This document shows, piece after piece, positions 35,401-47,606 of a stretch of DNA of 64,000 nucleotides (position 1 is the first letter of the stretch; every line of letters starts with the position of its first letter). The notes below the pieces were generated by a model. The model ran no database searches, was not told the origin of the DNA, and saw only the letters and a list, made by a program, of their open reading frames with translations. Where the stretch lies: positions 186,001 to 250,000 of the forward strand of contig NW_024881329.1 in the NCBI RefSeq assembly GCF_018691265.1, read 5' to 3'. The stretch is from Tyto alba (lineage: Eukaryota > Chordata > Aves > Strigiformes > Tytonidae). A program made the translations under genes and the position numbers.

Positions 35401-35665
35401 TTTTGCAGGGGTTTTTTTTGTTGTTTTGGTTTTTGTTTGTTTGTCTGTATGTTTGTGTTTTGGTTTGGGGTTGGGTTTGTTTTTTTTGTTTTTGTTTTTG
35501 TTTTGTTTTGGTTTTTTGTTTGTGTGTTTTTTTTTTTTTTTAAGATTTTGCCAGAATCTGGCAGATTATCATCCTTGACTTCAAGACAATACAAGTGGCT
35601 TCCTCCATTCCTCTCTTCCTCCCTTCCCTCTTTCCTTCCTTCCTTCCTTCTTTCCTTCCTTACTG
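35401..35665. repeat. (GTTT)n / T-rich tract and (TTCC)n tract
   Basis: 35407-35543 is a G/T-only-like tract of TTTG units ending in a T run. After about 55 bp of ordinary sequence comes a CT-only tract (TTCC/TTCCC units) at about 35600-35660. The 159-codon frame running through both (35308-35787) is low-complexity Phe/Val/Leu/Ser and not a gene. Confidence 0.92.
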
Positions 35666-38600
35666 CCTTTACCTCAGCTGATTCCAGCACTTTCCAGGCT
35701 GTACGTCAGATCTTGACCTATTCTGCCTTTTTGTTTAGCTATCACCTGTTATTATACCCGCTCTTGATAGCATATTTCCTTCTCTGACATAGCTGTACAT
35801 TTTCCTTTTAATCTGTAGTTATGTCCTAAAGCATCACATATATTTTAATAAATGATATCTCAAGTTTCCTAAAAATATTTTTTATTTATGATTATACTTT
35901 CACTTACTCAAAGTTACACAGTATGTATAAATGCAATACAAAAAAATGAGGGCCAATAATTTAATTAACAGGAACGTCATTTTTTTTAAGTGCTGAATGC
36001 AGGCTGGATATCAAATAACCAGGCCTACTGCTTAGTCCTTAACCCTCAAAAATAATTCCTAGTCCCCAGAAACATAGCTTATAGAAAAAGGGATATAATA
36101 CTTAAATAAAACTTCTGGAAATTCTTTCCACTACTCCGTGGGTTCATCTTCATAAACTATAGCTATTCCTATGATCTAGGTAGATACTAATTACAGCATA
36201 ATATCAGAGGACTCTCTGTAACAATGTCTGGCAATTTAGCATATCACAATAATAAAGAAATATTTCACGTCAGTTGAACATCAATGTATAATGATTCTAT
36301 AGTGGTTGCATCACATATGGAAATGTAAAAAGTATTTTTAATAGTAAATTTTTTTTTTTGAATGAGAGCATAAATATTTGCATGTTAAAGGGAATATACA
36401 CTGAGAAAAGCAGAACAATTATTGTTGGGTAAAGATCAACCTTGTGTAGCTCTTGTCCTAATACAGAACTTGTCAATAGGTAAAAAAGTGGTTCTTGCTG
36501 TGTGGTTTGCTGTAAAGCCAGACTGTATTATAAAGAAATATACTGTAGTATTTATTTCAAATTCTAACCAGTATTTAGAGTCTCAGAGAGGATATAAAGC
36601 ACAGGGAAACTTTCTTAAGGGTAGGAAACAGAGTTTTAAAAATAGCTTTTATACCCATTTATACAAATTTTGGTACAGTTAACTTACTATCACAATGGTA
36701 TGATTTAGTCTAAGTAACTATTAAACTCAGGTGTAAAGGGTATAAAGTATTAGCAAGCTCTAAATTTCAAACTAAAATATTTTTCATCTGTAGTTGACAA
36801 AATCCACCTACTGATTAAAAAGGACCGTGTCTCAGTGATGAATTTGGTGACTCTAAAGTCAGCTTCCACTATCAAGACATTTTTTATCCCTGCAGACCTA
36901 CTATATGAAAACACAATAACGATTAGATAGTTTGCTTTGGGACTCATTCCTCTTAGGTGGAGGGGCTGAAGGAGTGCTATTAATATCCCAACTAATAAAT
37001 CTGAAACCTGCTGATAGAAAATTTCCATTTGTACTATAAAATGACTACTTATGCCAATATTTCTATGGTTAATACACATCTGCTTACATGAATGAGAAAT
37101 GTTTTACAGTTTAATACCTCCTTTTACCAAAGACTGGGTCAGAGCTTACTCTTTCAAGCAGGTATCTACTGCTGCTCTGACTCAGAGAGACATTAACAGA
37201 TGGCAGGGGAAAGAAAAAAGAAAAGGACAAGTACAGTGGTACCGCTCCAGATATCCCCCCGTTTACCATAGTCTGTGCCATGTGGACTTCTTGAGTACAG
37301 GAGTGCATCTGTATACTGAATAGTCCTGATTTTTTTATTTTCTGGATATTTGTCTAATAACTTTTGAATTTGTCCAAGCTTTTTGCTCCACAGTAACTTC
37401 TATCAGTGAGTTCTGTATTTAGTTATGTAGTCTCTTTTCTTACATTTGTGGTTTAATAATTTAGCTCAATGAACTTATGTTACAGAAAACTGATAATTTT
37501 CTATTAATAACTGTATATATTTTTGTAATGCTTTGGTCACTTTTTTCAGTGCAGAAGACTCCAATTCCACATATACTATTTCTGACTTCAGATCTTCTCT
37601 GCTGGTGTGTCAGTACCTTTTATTGTTATCCTATATTGTTTATGTGTTTGTGGGGCAAGCAGTATTCTAGATGAAACTGCAAATTTGATTTATAAATAGT
37701 TAAGTTCCTTATTTTGTTTCTAGCAATTGATAAAATTCTCCTAGATTTTTAAACCATCCCTGCAGCATAAAGTTGATATTTAAAAAAAAACTGTAAGAGT
37801 AATCCCAAGCCTTTTTCCCGGTGCAGTAGCTAGATTAGAGCCTATTATAAAGGTCTCTATATATATAGTTAGTTGTTTTAATCCCAAGCATATCACTTTG
37901 AAATTACCATCAGAGAATTTTATCTGCCATTTTATTGCCTGTTTTTATTCAGTATTGTGAAATCATTTCGCAACACTCTGCAGGTTACTTTCATTTTTGC
38001 TCCCCTATTTAAATTTAGAGGACAAACTTTCCATACATGCCCTCTTCCACATCACTTATGAATATGCTAAAACACAGTCCCATCATAGCTCTGTATGGAA
38101 TTCCATTAACTGACAACCATGTTTTAACAGTCAGCGGAGATGTAGCCTAGGTGAGAACCCCTTCACCAGGGTAATAGTAGCTTGATGCTCAGAAACATAG
38201 TTTAGGTTACAGGGACGTAATCAAATGTTCTAACAATGATGAACTTCTGATGTGTCCTAAAAGGGGGATATAATCAGCTTATGTAATCAAATCAGCACAG
38301 TAAAAAACAGGGAGAATGCGAGAGAGAGGATTGTTACTTAGACCAATACAATCTCACAGAACAGTAAGATGCCTAAACAGTTCACTTAGCTAGAAAATCC
38401 TGTACTAGCTGGTGGTCAGTCTGTCCCTGTACCCTACAGACTTAGCCAGTACCTGCTCTCCCTTTGGAGAAGCAATAGTTAAAGCTCTGAGTACTGACAA
38501 ACCGAAGTTGAACATGTATGCGAACAGGGCTCGGACTCTGTTGTGAGCCAGTGTATTTGCAAATAGCTTGACACAGAAATGTAAGAGAATGATTCAATAG

Positions 38601-38895
38601 TTGGCTCAGAAGAATTCAGCTGTTCTGAACAATACCTACATGCTTTGAGTTTAAGCTCTCCATAACGTTTTGAGACTGAGAATTACACATTTTTGTTTAT
38701 CCCGTGCTTGCATTTTGCAAGTGTTCCTTCTGCTCTGCATGAGAGCTGGGTTAAGATACAGTATTTTGGACTGTTCTGAACCTTACAATCTTATTTAGAT
38801 TTATGAATGCAGCCAAAGAAAATTGTATTAATAAAATAGAGGATGGTAGAAGATTCAGCACTAAGGAAATATAAGAATCAGCAGTGTTAAGGAAA
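35666..38895. other. Intergenic DNA
   Basis: AT-rich, no gene. No transposon recognised. Confidence 0.55.
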
Positions 38896-39175
38896 TCACA
38901 GAATGTTTGGGTTGGAAGGGACATTTAAAGGCCACCTAGTCCAACCCCCTGCAGTGAGCAGGGACATCTTCAACTAGACCAGGTTGCTCAGAGCCCCGTC
39001 CAGCCTGACCTTGAATGTTTCCAGGGATGGCGCATCTACCACCCCTCTGGGCAACCTCCTCCAGTGTTTCACCACCCTCACTGTAAAAACTTCCTTCCTT
39101 ATATCTAGTCTGAATCTACTCTCTTTTAGTTTAAAACCATTACACCTTGTCCTACAGCAACAGGCCCTACTAAAA
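38896..39175 (-). mobile_element. CR1 3' end, minus strand
   Basis: Well-preserved CR1 3' end in reverse: TCACAGAATGTTTGGGTTGG at 38896, then GGGACATTTAAAGGCCACCT and AGTCCAACCCCCTGCAG. On the minus strand it encodes the CR1 ORF2 C-terminal block, including CNGFKLKESRFRLDIRKEVF followed by TVRVVKHWRRLP. 5'-truncated at about 39175. The youngest-looking CR1 in the window. Confidence 0.93.
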
Positions 39176-41995
39176 TTATGTTTAATTTGCCTTATTAGTT
39201 CTGTGAGTAATATGGCTATGTGTGATAGAGTAAAAAGCATTTGTGACTCTTTAATGTGAGTATGGTGGGTAGTTCAGACTCAGAAAATTCATCCATTACA
39301 AACATCAGATTTGAATAAGGTCCATATTGACTAGGATGCTGCTGACTACTTTAGTCAGACAAAATAGTACCTCAGATCACGAAACGAATGCAGAAAACAA
39401 TTCTGTTTTTCTACATTATGTCCTTCTGTCATCCTAAACCTAGAGATCAAACTTTGATTGCTATCTTCAAAAGAACCCTATAGCCTATGCAAATGCAACC
39501 TGATAAGAATTAGAAGTTTACTAGGGACATATCAAATAGTTATGGGATAAGGCCAGGACTAGCAGGGTTTGAATCTGTTCCCCTACTTAGGAAAGAAGAA
39601 TATCTAAATCCAAAACTAGCCAAATGCAGGGGGAGGGCCCAACTACCAAACTGAAGACTGCAGCTGACAGCATTGCTGGAAGAGCTATCAGCAGGGACAG
39701 GGAATAAAGTTTGCTTGGAATAGTTCCACTAGTTAGTTTGGGCCATATCAGAACAAAACACCATTGCATAGTAAATATGTTTATAATTGTACCTCATCAC
39801 AAAGCACCAAAAACATTGGTGTTTTTCCTAAATCTGTAGATTTCAGAACAACTTTACTTATAGTGGCATAATTGCCCCTTCTTTTCTTGCCCCCCCTTCA
39901 CCCCATCCAATCAAAATAATATTGCTTAGTCTGTGGGGGAAGGATATGGAATGCTGCAGTGATGCAAATCATGGGTTCACTGGCTTCCTCCCACACAGTA
40001 TTGCATCTTCATGGGTTATTAACATGCTATAAATCTTTATGTAAAAGAGATTGTTTTGAGTAAGTGGCACGTCACAAGAATGGAAAAGGGGAAGAGGAGT
40101 ATTTTTCTATAGAACAGAACTGTTTTATCCTCCCAGAGCTGTTGTGCCAAGCTGTGGTTCATCAGTTAGTGATGCTCAGAGTCAGGGAAGAAATCTGTTG
40201 AAATGAACATTTCTCTTCTCTGCAGCCAGTGGCTGCCCTTTCCTCTTAAAATGGGTTATACTCTACTGAGCCTGAAGTGCTACTCCATGTTCCTTCAGAT
40301 GTTACTCACCAAGAACATTGACAAAGTCCTTCTGTTTTTTTTGCAATAACCCACTTGGCCCAGCAGAAACGTGGAAATCCCAGAGCAAGATCAAAACTGC
40401 TCAGTGTCAAGGCAATGGTATCCTCATTGCTTCTCAAAAAACCCCCAACCAACGACAATGGAATATTTACTGCCCATCAACATTTGCTAATATTGGTGTG
40501 TCATTGCTAAATATGCCTTGCAATTTTGTATCTTTCAGGATGCAAACACGGTATTATGTTTAAAACATAGTATTGTTTTCATCTTTTCCAGGTACCAGTT
40601 AATTAAAAGAATTTGTGAATAATAAAAATTACTTTCTGGAACTAGGAAGATAGACCATTTTCTGTTAACATCATCCTTGTCTCCGAATTATTTTAATGCT
40701 GTTCTCATAGAATGATGCTGTGATCCCAGTCTTTGACAAGCACCATAACTTTTCAGGCAATACTGTACACTGCATACAGTTGGAGGAAAGATGCTTTCAA
40801 ATTGTGACCTTCACAACAATAAACAAAAAAAATCCTCTCCCCCCCCCCCAAAAAAAAAAAACAAAACTAAAAACATCAGGAAGCACCTGACTAGCCAGAC
40901 ACAAGATGTCAAATGCAGTAATATTTTAAATCCTAAGATTTCCCTTGGATCATTGCTGTGTATAGATATATATATATATACAATTCTGTCCTTTAACACA
41001 CTTGTATGGATTGCTACGGATCTCCACCAGCATAAATTTCAGCACAGAAATAAGAAGGGAGCCTCCATTCTGAATAGAATTGTACTCATCCTGGGAATAA
41101 GTTGTGACAGTCTGCCACAAGCAATTGTTGATTGAGAAAGGAGAATAAAAATTCATTATGTGCCAAGAAGAAACTGAAGCATGGGCAGATGATTAACAAA
41201 ATGTAGTGTGAGATCAAACACATCACAAAGCTGAACATTCATATAAACATTTAATAATTTAAATTATTTTATTGTGCTTATTTGGGGCAGCATATCTGAA
41301 TTATGCCTGCAGTATATCTTCTGTTGATTCAGTTCCCGGGGCTACTTTAAGCTGCTTGCTATGAAGACTGCATACTTCAAATCTATAGACCCTATGTTTT
41401 CAGCAGTTACTACTATTGCTAGCATCCTGGAAGTGCAGAGCATGTTGTCCAGACAACTATAACTCTGTATTTATAAAGCTTTTGAATGCTGAATGCATTC
41501 AGGTAAGTTGAAAATGGGTGGAAAGCTAAAAGAGAATTAAGAGTTTGCTGCTTTTCATGGAGATACTTTATAGAAATTCATGCATGCTGGAGACTTCTAT
41601 TTCAGGCAAATCACACGTGGGAAGTGGACATGGAGAAAGAAGATCAGTTTTGTCAGAAGCCAGTGGAACTCAAGCAGCAGATGTCCTGGGACTGACAGAC
41701 AGACACGGGACACGCCACACGGCTGATGCAGTGGGAAACACTGATGTAACCTGAGTGTACGCTTTCATTTTAAGGACAGTTCACAGAAGGTTTGTGGACA
41801 AGGAAACAAAAGTGTAAGTCACCCAACCTTCCTTACCTGACATTATGCTTACTAAAATCATCTATCATTATTTAGAGGTCTGCAAGGTAAATGCATTACC
41901 TTGAGGAGGAGGAGACTTCTAGAAGCAGTTTACAAGCAAAAGGAGACAGTGGCTCCTGAGGAGTTCTTCCATACCACTGCAGGATGAACCTTTGA
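39176..41995. other. Intergenic DNA
   Basis: No gene seen. Contains adjoining C9 and A13 homopolymers at about 40840-40861 and a TA microsatellite at about 40966-40982. Confidence 0.55.
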
Positions 41996-42170
41996 CTCAT
42001 AGTATATAGAATGGTTTGAGTTGGAAGGGATCTTTAATGAACATATAGCTCCAATGCCCATATCATGGGCATGAACATCTTCCACTAGATCAGGCAGCTC
42101 AAAGCTCCATCCAACCTGACACTTCCATATCTCTTTGCAACCTCTTCCAGTGTCTCATCAGCCTTAGCTG
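41996..42170 (-). mobile_element. CR1 3' fragment, minus strand
   Basis: The plus strand reads TAGAATGGTTTGAGTTGGAA followed by GGGATCTTTAATGAACATAT, then a degenerate CCACTAGATCAGGCAGCTCA and CAACCTCTTCCAGTGTCTCA, the reverse complement of a CR1 3' terminus. More diverged than the copy at 38.9 kb. Confidence 0.85.
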
Positions 42171-45100
42171 GTTGATAAGGGCACACCAGTGTTATCAGCC
42201 TTGCTGGCCTTTACTAACTTGCTCTTTTTTTGATCGCACAGCAGGAATTCACCCACCCGAGCAGCTTGCATATAGCAGAATCCACAGCTGATTGGGCGAT
42301 GTGGCCTTACCCTAGGAGCCCACATAACACAAGCCACAGGCTGTCTACTTTCCCTAGCAGTACTTCTTCTACAGGAATAGTGGATGAACAAAAGAGAAGA
42401 GTAATAACAGTGCAGAAGTCAACTGCTAAGGACTCTGCCATTCTTTAAGACTCCTCAGAAATGGGTTTTGGACAGTGGATATCTTGTCCAAAACAAGACT
42501 TGCAACAGATGGCTTAAAAGAATAATTGCTAATAGCTACTGTAAAACATGGAGAATATGATTCCTGATTCAAGCTCAAATTATCTACAGACTTACAATAT
42601 AAGAAAGGTAAGTTGTGTCTTTTGAATCTATTATAATTTGAATTAAGAACTAACAATTTCTGCTATATAATAAAGACTCAGAGGAAACACACAAAGAAAA
42701 AAAATACCTTATTTTGAATTCTTGTTTCCAAAACATCAACATGATGGTGGTATTTCTGCAGCAATAATTTTCTGAGCCAGTATGGTGGTGCAAATGAAAT
42801 CAGCTCATAGTTGCAGATCTGTTTCATTTGCTACAGCATTTCTGAGTAAAAGTATTTGCACAATGACTCTTTTTGCATCTTGTTAATGAAATTATACATA
42901 TTCCACCCTTTGAAGATTGTATTCTTATATGCAAATCTGTATGAAAAAATTATATCTGTGCCACAGACCAACAAACATATCTTCATATGATACAAAAGAA
43001 GAAAGTAAGTCCTGTGGTTCTTGTGCAGCTTGGAGTGTGGGCTGTTTTTTTTTCTAGATACCTTTAGCCTTATTTTTCTGTATAGCTTCACAAGATTTTT
43101 TTTGCATTGCTACCACCTAATGGTTGTAATGTCTTGCTTTAACACTAATGGTAGTAATTTTGTCTCACTCATATACAGCTTTCAGGCAGAAATCATACAA
43201 TAGCTTTTGTCTTTTTATAAAAAGAAAAAAAAAAAAGTAGTAAAATACTAAAATTACTGCCAGACTTTCATCACCCATTTTTTTCTATTTGCATGGTAAA
43301 GTCTTTTTCCCTCAGTGTTCCTGAATTTCTAATGATAAAGAGGGTTATGATTAATTTGCAGATAGAATAACCCTTTTCTAAATGCATACTACTCAATAAA
43401 TGAACAAGCTGCTTACAGTAATTAAAGTAATGTCATCCTGTGCTCAAATTGCTTGTGCTAATAAAGCTAATTGGCAACAGCAAGCATTAACTGCGATTAG
43501 TCATATGTATCTAATGTCATCACCAGTGCCTATAATTTTCTACACAGAGAAAATTTCACATCTGTTTTAAATCACTTGTCTGTTGTCTGCATTGGTGTTC
43601 TTTCCGATATTACTGTATCCAAGATTCTTTTACTACAATAGATGATAGAAAAGGTGATTTTCTCGTTCAAAGAACTGAACGTTAGAGAACTATATATGAA
43701 GCATTTTCAAGTCACTCACTCTGAAATAAGTGTTTGATTTCAGCTAAATTAATAAATCTGCATTCTCTTCCTTTTGCATATAGTCTGATATCCCCTTCTA
43801 CAGGATGTAGATTATTTGCAACAGAACATTCATCTAATCAATTTAGACCACAAGCTGTATTTCACAGTAAAACAGATGAGTCAGAAGATCCATTTTGTAT
43901 TTGTTTTGGAAATTTGCAAGAAATCATTATCAGGAAGACAAACTTTCCAAGCTGTTGCATCATTTATTGCAGACAAACTCTTAGCTGTAAGTAGAACAAT
44001 AATTATTTGCTGTGTCAATCCAAGAGGGCAGACATTGAATTATCAAGAATCAGGTGGCTGAAAATACAGCTTTAGAGACCAACATTTACTACTTGTTTTG
44101 CAGCAGTCTTTCCTCCTATTTGAAGATTTCCTTCTCCCTTCAGTTTGCTAACAACTAACCAATAATTTCTATAAGTGTTTTTCATAACTTATGTTTACCA
44201 GACCTCTCTAATTCACATAGCTTTCTATGGTCTCTGTCCAGATGGGTACATTTTTCTAGAAACACAACAGTGTTCTCAAGTTCTCCAGCTCAGGCTTTTT
44301 GCCTATGCTGGATGGAGTAACTACTTCATGTGTTGCTCCGCTACACTTCTCAGTTTGCTTTTAACCAGCTGCTTGGAATTACTGATTTATGTTCAGCCGA
44401 TGTTTGGCCCTATACATCACAGCTTCATTGACTATGTAAAAACATAGAGCTATCATATCATCTCAGGATCAGTAAAAGTAAACCAAGTGATCCCAACTTA
44501 CACAAAGAGATGCACAGATAAAAGTAAAGGTAACATCTCTTTCAACAGCTCTGGTGATCCCTCTCTGTTTTACAGCAATTTAGCTGGCTTTTTCCACTTC
44601 AGACTTCAGTATATATCCATTACTCAAAAAGTTATAGTTGCTTGCAATTTTCTTTCAATTCCATTTCAGAGCATGATCAGGTCATGACTTTTGCTCATCA
44701 TTCTTAATTTTCTAAGACTAAGTTCCAGACCTACTCATAAAAATCCTCATAATTTTGGAATTTGCCATACATATTACATTATATGCATTATCATACTATG
44801 ACCTACCTCTGTGGTTAATATGACATTAATGTCAGTACCCTCATTTTTTCATAAGAGTCTTAAGTTTCACAAAATAACTTAATTGTAAACATATAAAGAG
44901 CCTGATCTTTACTCATATCAAAGCATCAAATTCTTAATCAATTTCTTGGATTGTTTTTGCCTACATAGATGACAAACTGTTTCGTTTTGTTGGGGTTGAG
45001 ACATCCTGTAGAAACCAAAGATACAAATCTGAAATCACATCTAGAACTGCAGGTATTAGCTTTCATTTTATCAGCTGAGAAAAAATCTGACTCATTTGTA

Positions 45101-47565
45101 AGCTCAAAGGACAGTTAATTGGCTCACTTTCACCAATGTATCTAGATTTCAAATAATATTCTTTAACTTTTAGGTTGCTTAGTTGGAAAAATCTTCCCAT
45201 TTCTAAGAAGCCAAAGTGGCCCAAATCGACTCTGGAGATTTTCAATTTTTGATGTCTTGGATAACTTTACAAGTACCCAACTCCTTTGCAATGGCAGCAG
45301 TACTTGTGTTTATAAGAAATAGTCATTCTGTTTGGTCGGGCACATAAAAATCACTACTCCACCTCTGTGAAATCTCTAAAAAAAGCCCCAAGCTTTTGCC
45401 TGTGTATACCCAAGAATACTACGTGTTTGTTTATAGAGCTCACCACCACCACTAAAACACAGTTCACCCATTCTATCCAGTATGGTGAACTTAAATACTT
45501 ACAAACCCTTCCCAAGGAGCACAGTTAGGACTCTTAGTCTTGTGGATGACTGGGCATAGAAGCTTTGCAAGAATGTTTTACAACTGAAGTCTTCAGAACC
45601 CAAGTTTAGATGCTCTTTCATCTCAGTTACAGAAGTATGCTATCACTTCATGCTCAGTGAAGCCAAGAGGTGGATTGTTTCCTGCCATAAAACTCACAGA
45701 AAACGTTTCTGAAAAGAAATGAAAAGTGGGCATGATGAAATATGATGCAGACACAGAAAATTATATCGAGATGTCATGGACTGACTATGGGGAGAAACCA
45801 TTTAGCTTGTAACCAAAGTAGGGAAAGCAATGAACGGAAAAAGTAGACATTTCTCATGTTGGCCCTCAAGGATTTGGGGTGGAGACTGCAGCAGCTAGCA
45901 CAATGATGCTTACATTCTTCTATTTGCCTCCAAGAGGTTCATACAGAGCAGAAGTCCTCTGACATCAGTGCTGCCTATTAGGGGCAGAAGAAATAATAAC
46001 CATTCTTGGTACAAGATGATGAATGCTACTTCGTACTAGAGGAGAAGAAAATCATAAACAGAGACTAGTTTTAGGTGTCTTTAAGGAGACCAAGCTAATA
46101 ACAAGCAAGCATAGATTCTAAAAAGTTATAAAATTAGAGAATAAGTAGATAAAAGTGATCTTTTGCAAATATGGAAAGTTAAAGGGAAGCTGTGCCTCAC
46201 AAGCCTATGAGATAGTGTTACAAATGGATTGTGCCCTGGAAAGCTAATCCTAATAATAGAAAAGGAATATACTTTTAAATTCAGGTTTTTAAAGTTATTG
46301 TTTGGACTTGATATGCATCTGACGCACTTGATTTTTATGGTCCTACTTGAAGTCATAGGATAGTTATTTAATTCCTTAGCATTTTTCTTGTCACTGCTTC
46401 TTCACGTTACCCTTCTCAGTTTGAAGTTTTGTTGTCTTGTCTTTTAAGAGCTTTATGGTTCTTGCCCTCACTTTGGATTTTACGTCATACTAAGTTATCA
46501 TTTACTAGTCTAATAGCTAAACAGAGCAGTCAGGGGCAAGTTGACCTGCCTGAGAAATGCAGTATACTGATGCCTATGTAACTGCTGTCCAATGTCAAAG
46601 AATATAACTTAAATTTTATTTGTATTTATTGTTATTCTGGCTAGCAAGCAAGAAATTTGCAAGCATAATTATCAAGTTGGTCTTCTTCGTGCCTTTGCCA
46701 ACATAGGTACAACAGCAGTCCTATCATAAAAAGGCTAGGGGAACAGGAATAACAAGTATTTTAGGGAAAGCAAACCCAAACCATTTTTGATAAAGGACTA
46801 CCTGTATCATTGTTTTAGTTAATGTAACTACATGGTTACATGAGCCAGCTATTTCCCTAGGCTTTCATGATAATCACTGGAAAGGCAGGCTCCTCTAGAG
46901 GAACCCATTGCAGCTCATGAATTCTGCCTTCTCAAATACAGAAAACAATTAAGTCAGTTGTTTCAGACTAAATACGAGAAGGTACTAATAGATGGGTACA
47001 ATCAATTTAAGTTTTAGATGATGCAAGGCTGGCTTGCCTTTTTAACAATAATGCTAGTCTTATGTCAACAACACAGTACCAATAATTTACAAAAAAAAAG
47101 GGCTATCCTGGTTATCATTCAAACGCATTTTCTACAGCAAATGCTTCACCAATACAAAAGTGCCCAATTTTGACTAAGTCTCAGTTTAATGATTTAAGAT
47201 TATCTAAGCGCATAGGGAGCAATACCAATTCCCTGACAGAATTCCAATACTACAGTCAAGACTGTTGATTTTCTTTACTTTTTTTTTTCCTATTTTATTT
47301 TTAATATGGAGTTAGTCCACATGAGTAAGATGATTCTGGTGTACTTCCTCATTCAGAATTTAAAATCTTGTAAGATAAAATTGCTCAGGTTTTCCTTCCT
47401 TATTCTTTCATGGCCATAATAGTCACAGATTTCTATTAGTGATTACAGTGTGATGGATGATACATGTAATTGAAGAGTTTTACTACACTGTTTATTCACT
47501 GTGCTCAAATATATGAACAGGGTGCATTTTTTCCCTGTACTGTTTTTGACAAGGCAGCTATGCCT
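42171..47565. other. Intergenic DNA
   Basis: No gene or transposon recognised. About 43,440-43,540 is dense in TAATTG/TTAA-type homeodomain-like sites and may be a conserved regulatory element. Confidence 0.5.
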
Positions 47566-47566
47566 T

Positions 47567-47606
47567 TTAATAACTATGGATTAATATGGATTAATAACTA
47601 TGGATT
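47567..47606 (+). repeat. 24-bp-period direct duplication
   Basis: TTAATAACTATGGATT occurs at 47567-47582 and again at 47591-47606, with a partial copy between. Small local duplication. Confidence 0.9.

Noticed and set aside
35308..35787. 159-codon frame on the plus strand
   Set aside because: Runs through (GTTT)n and (TTCC)n simple repeats; low-complexity Phe/Val/Ser sequence.
41540..41755. 69-codon frame with GC-richer composition
   Set aside because: No recognisable homology, no splice context, short; left as intergenic.
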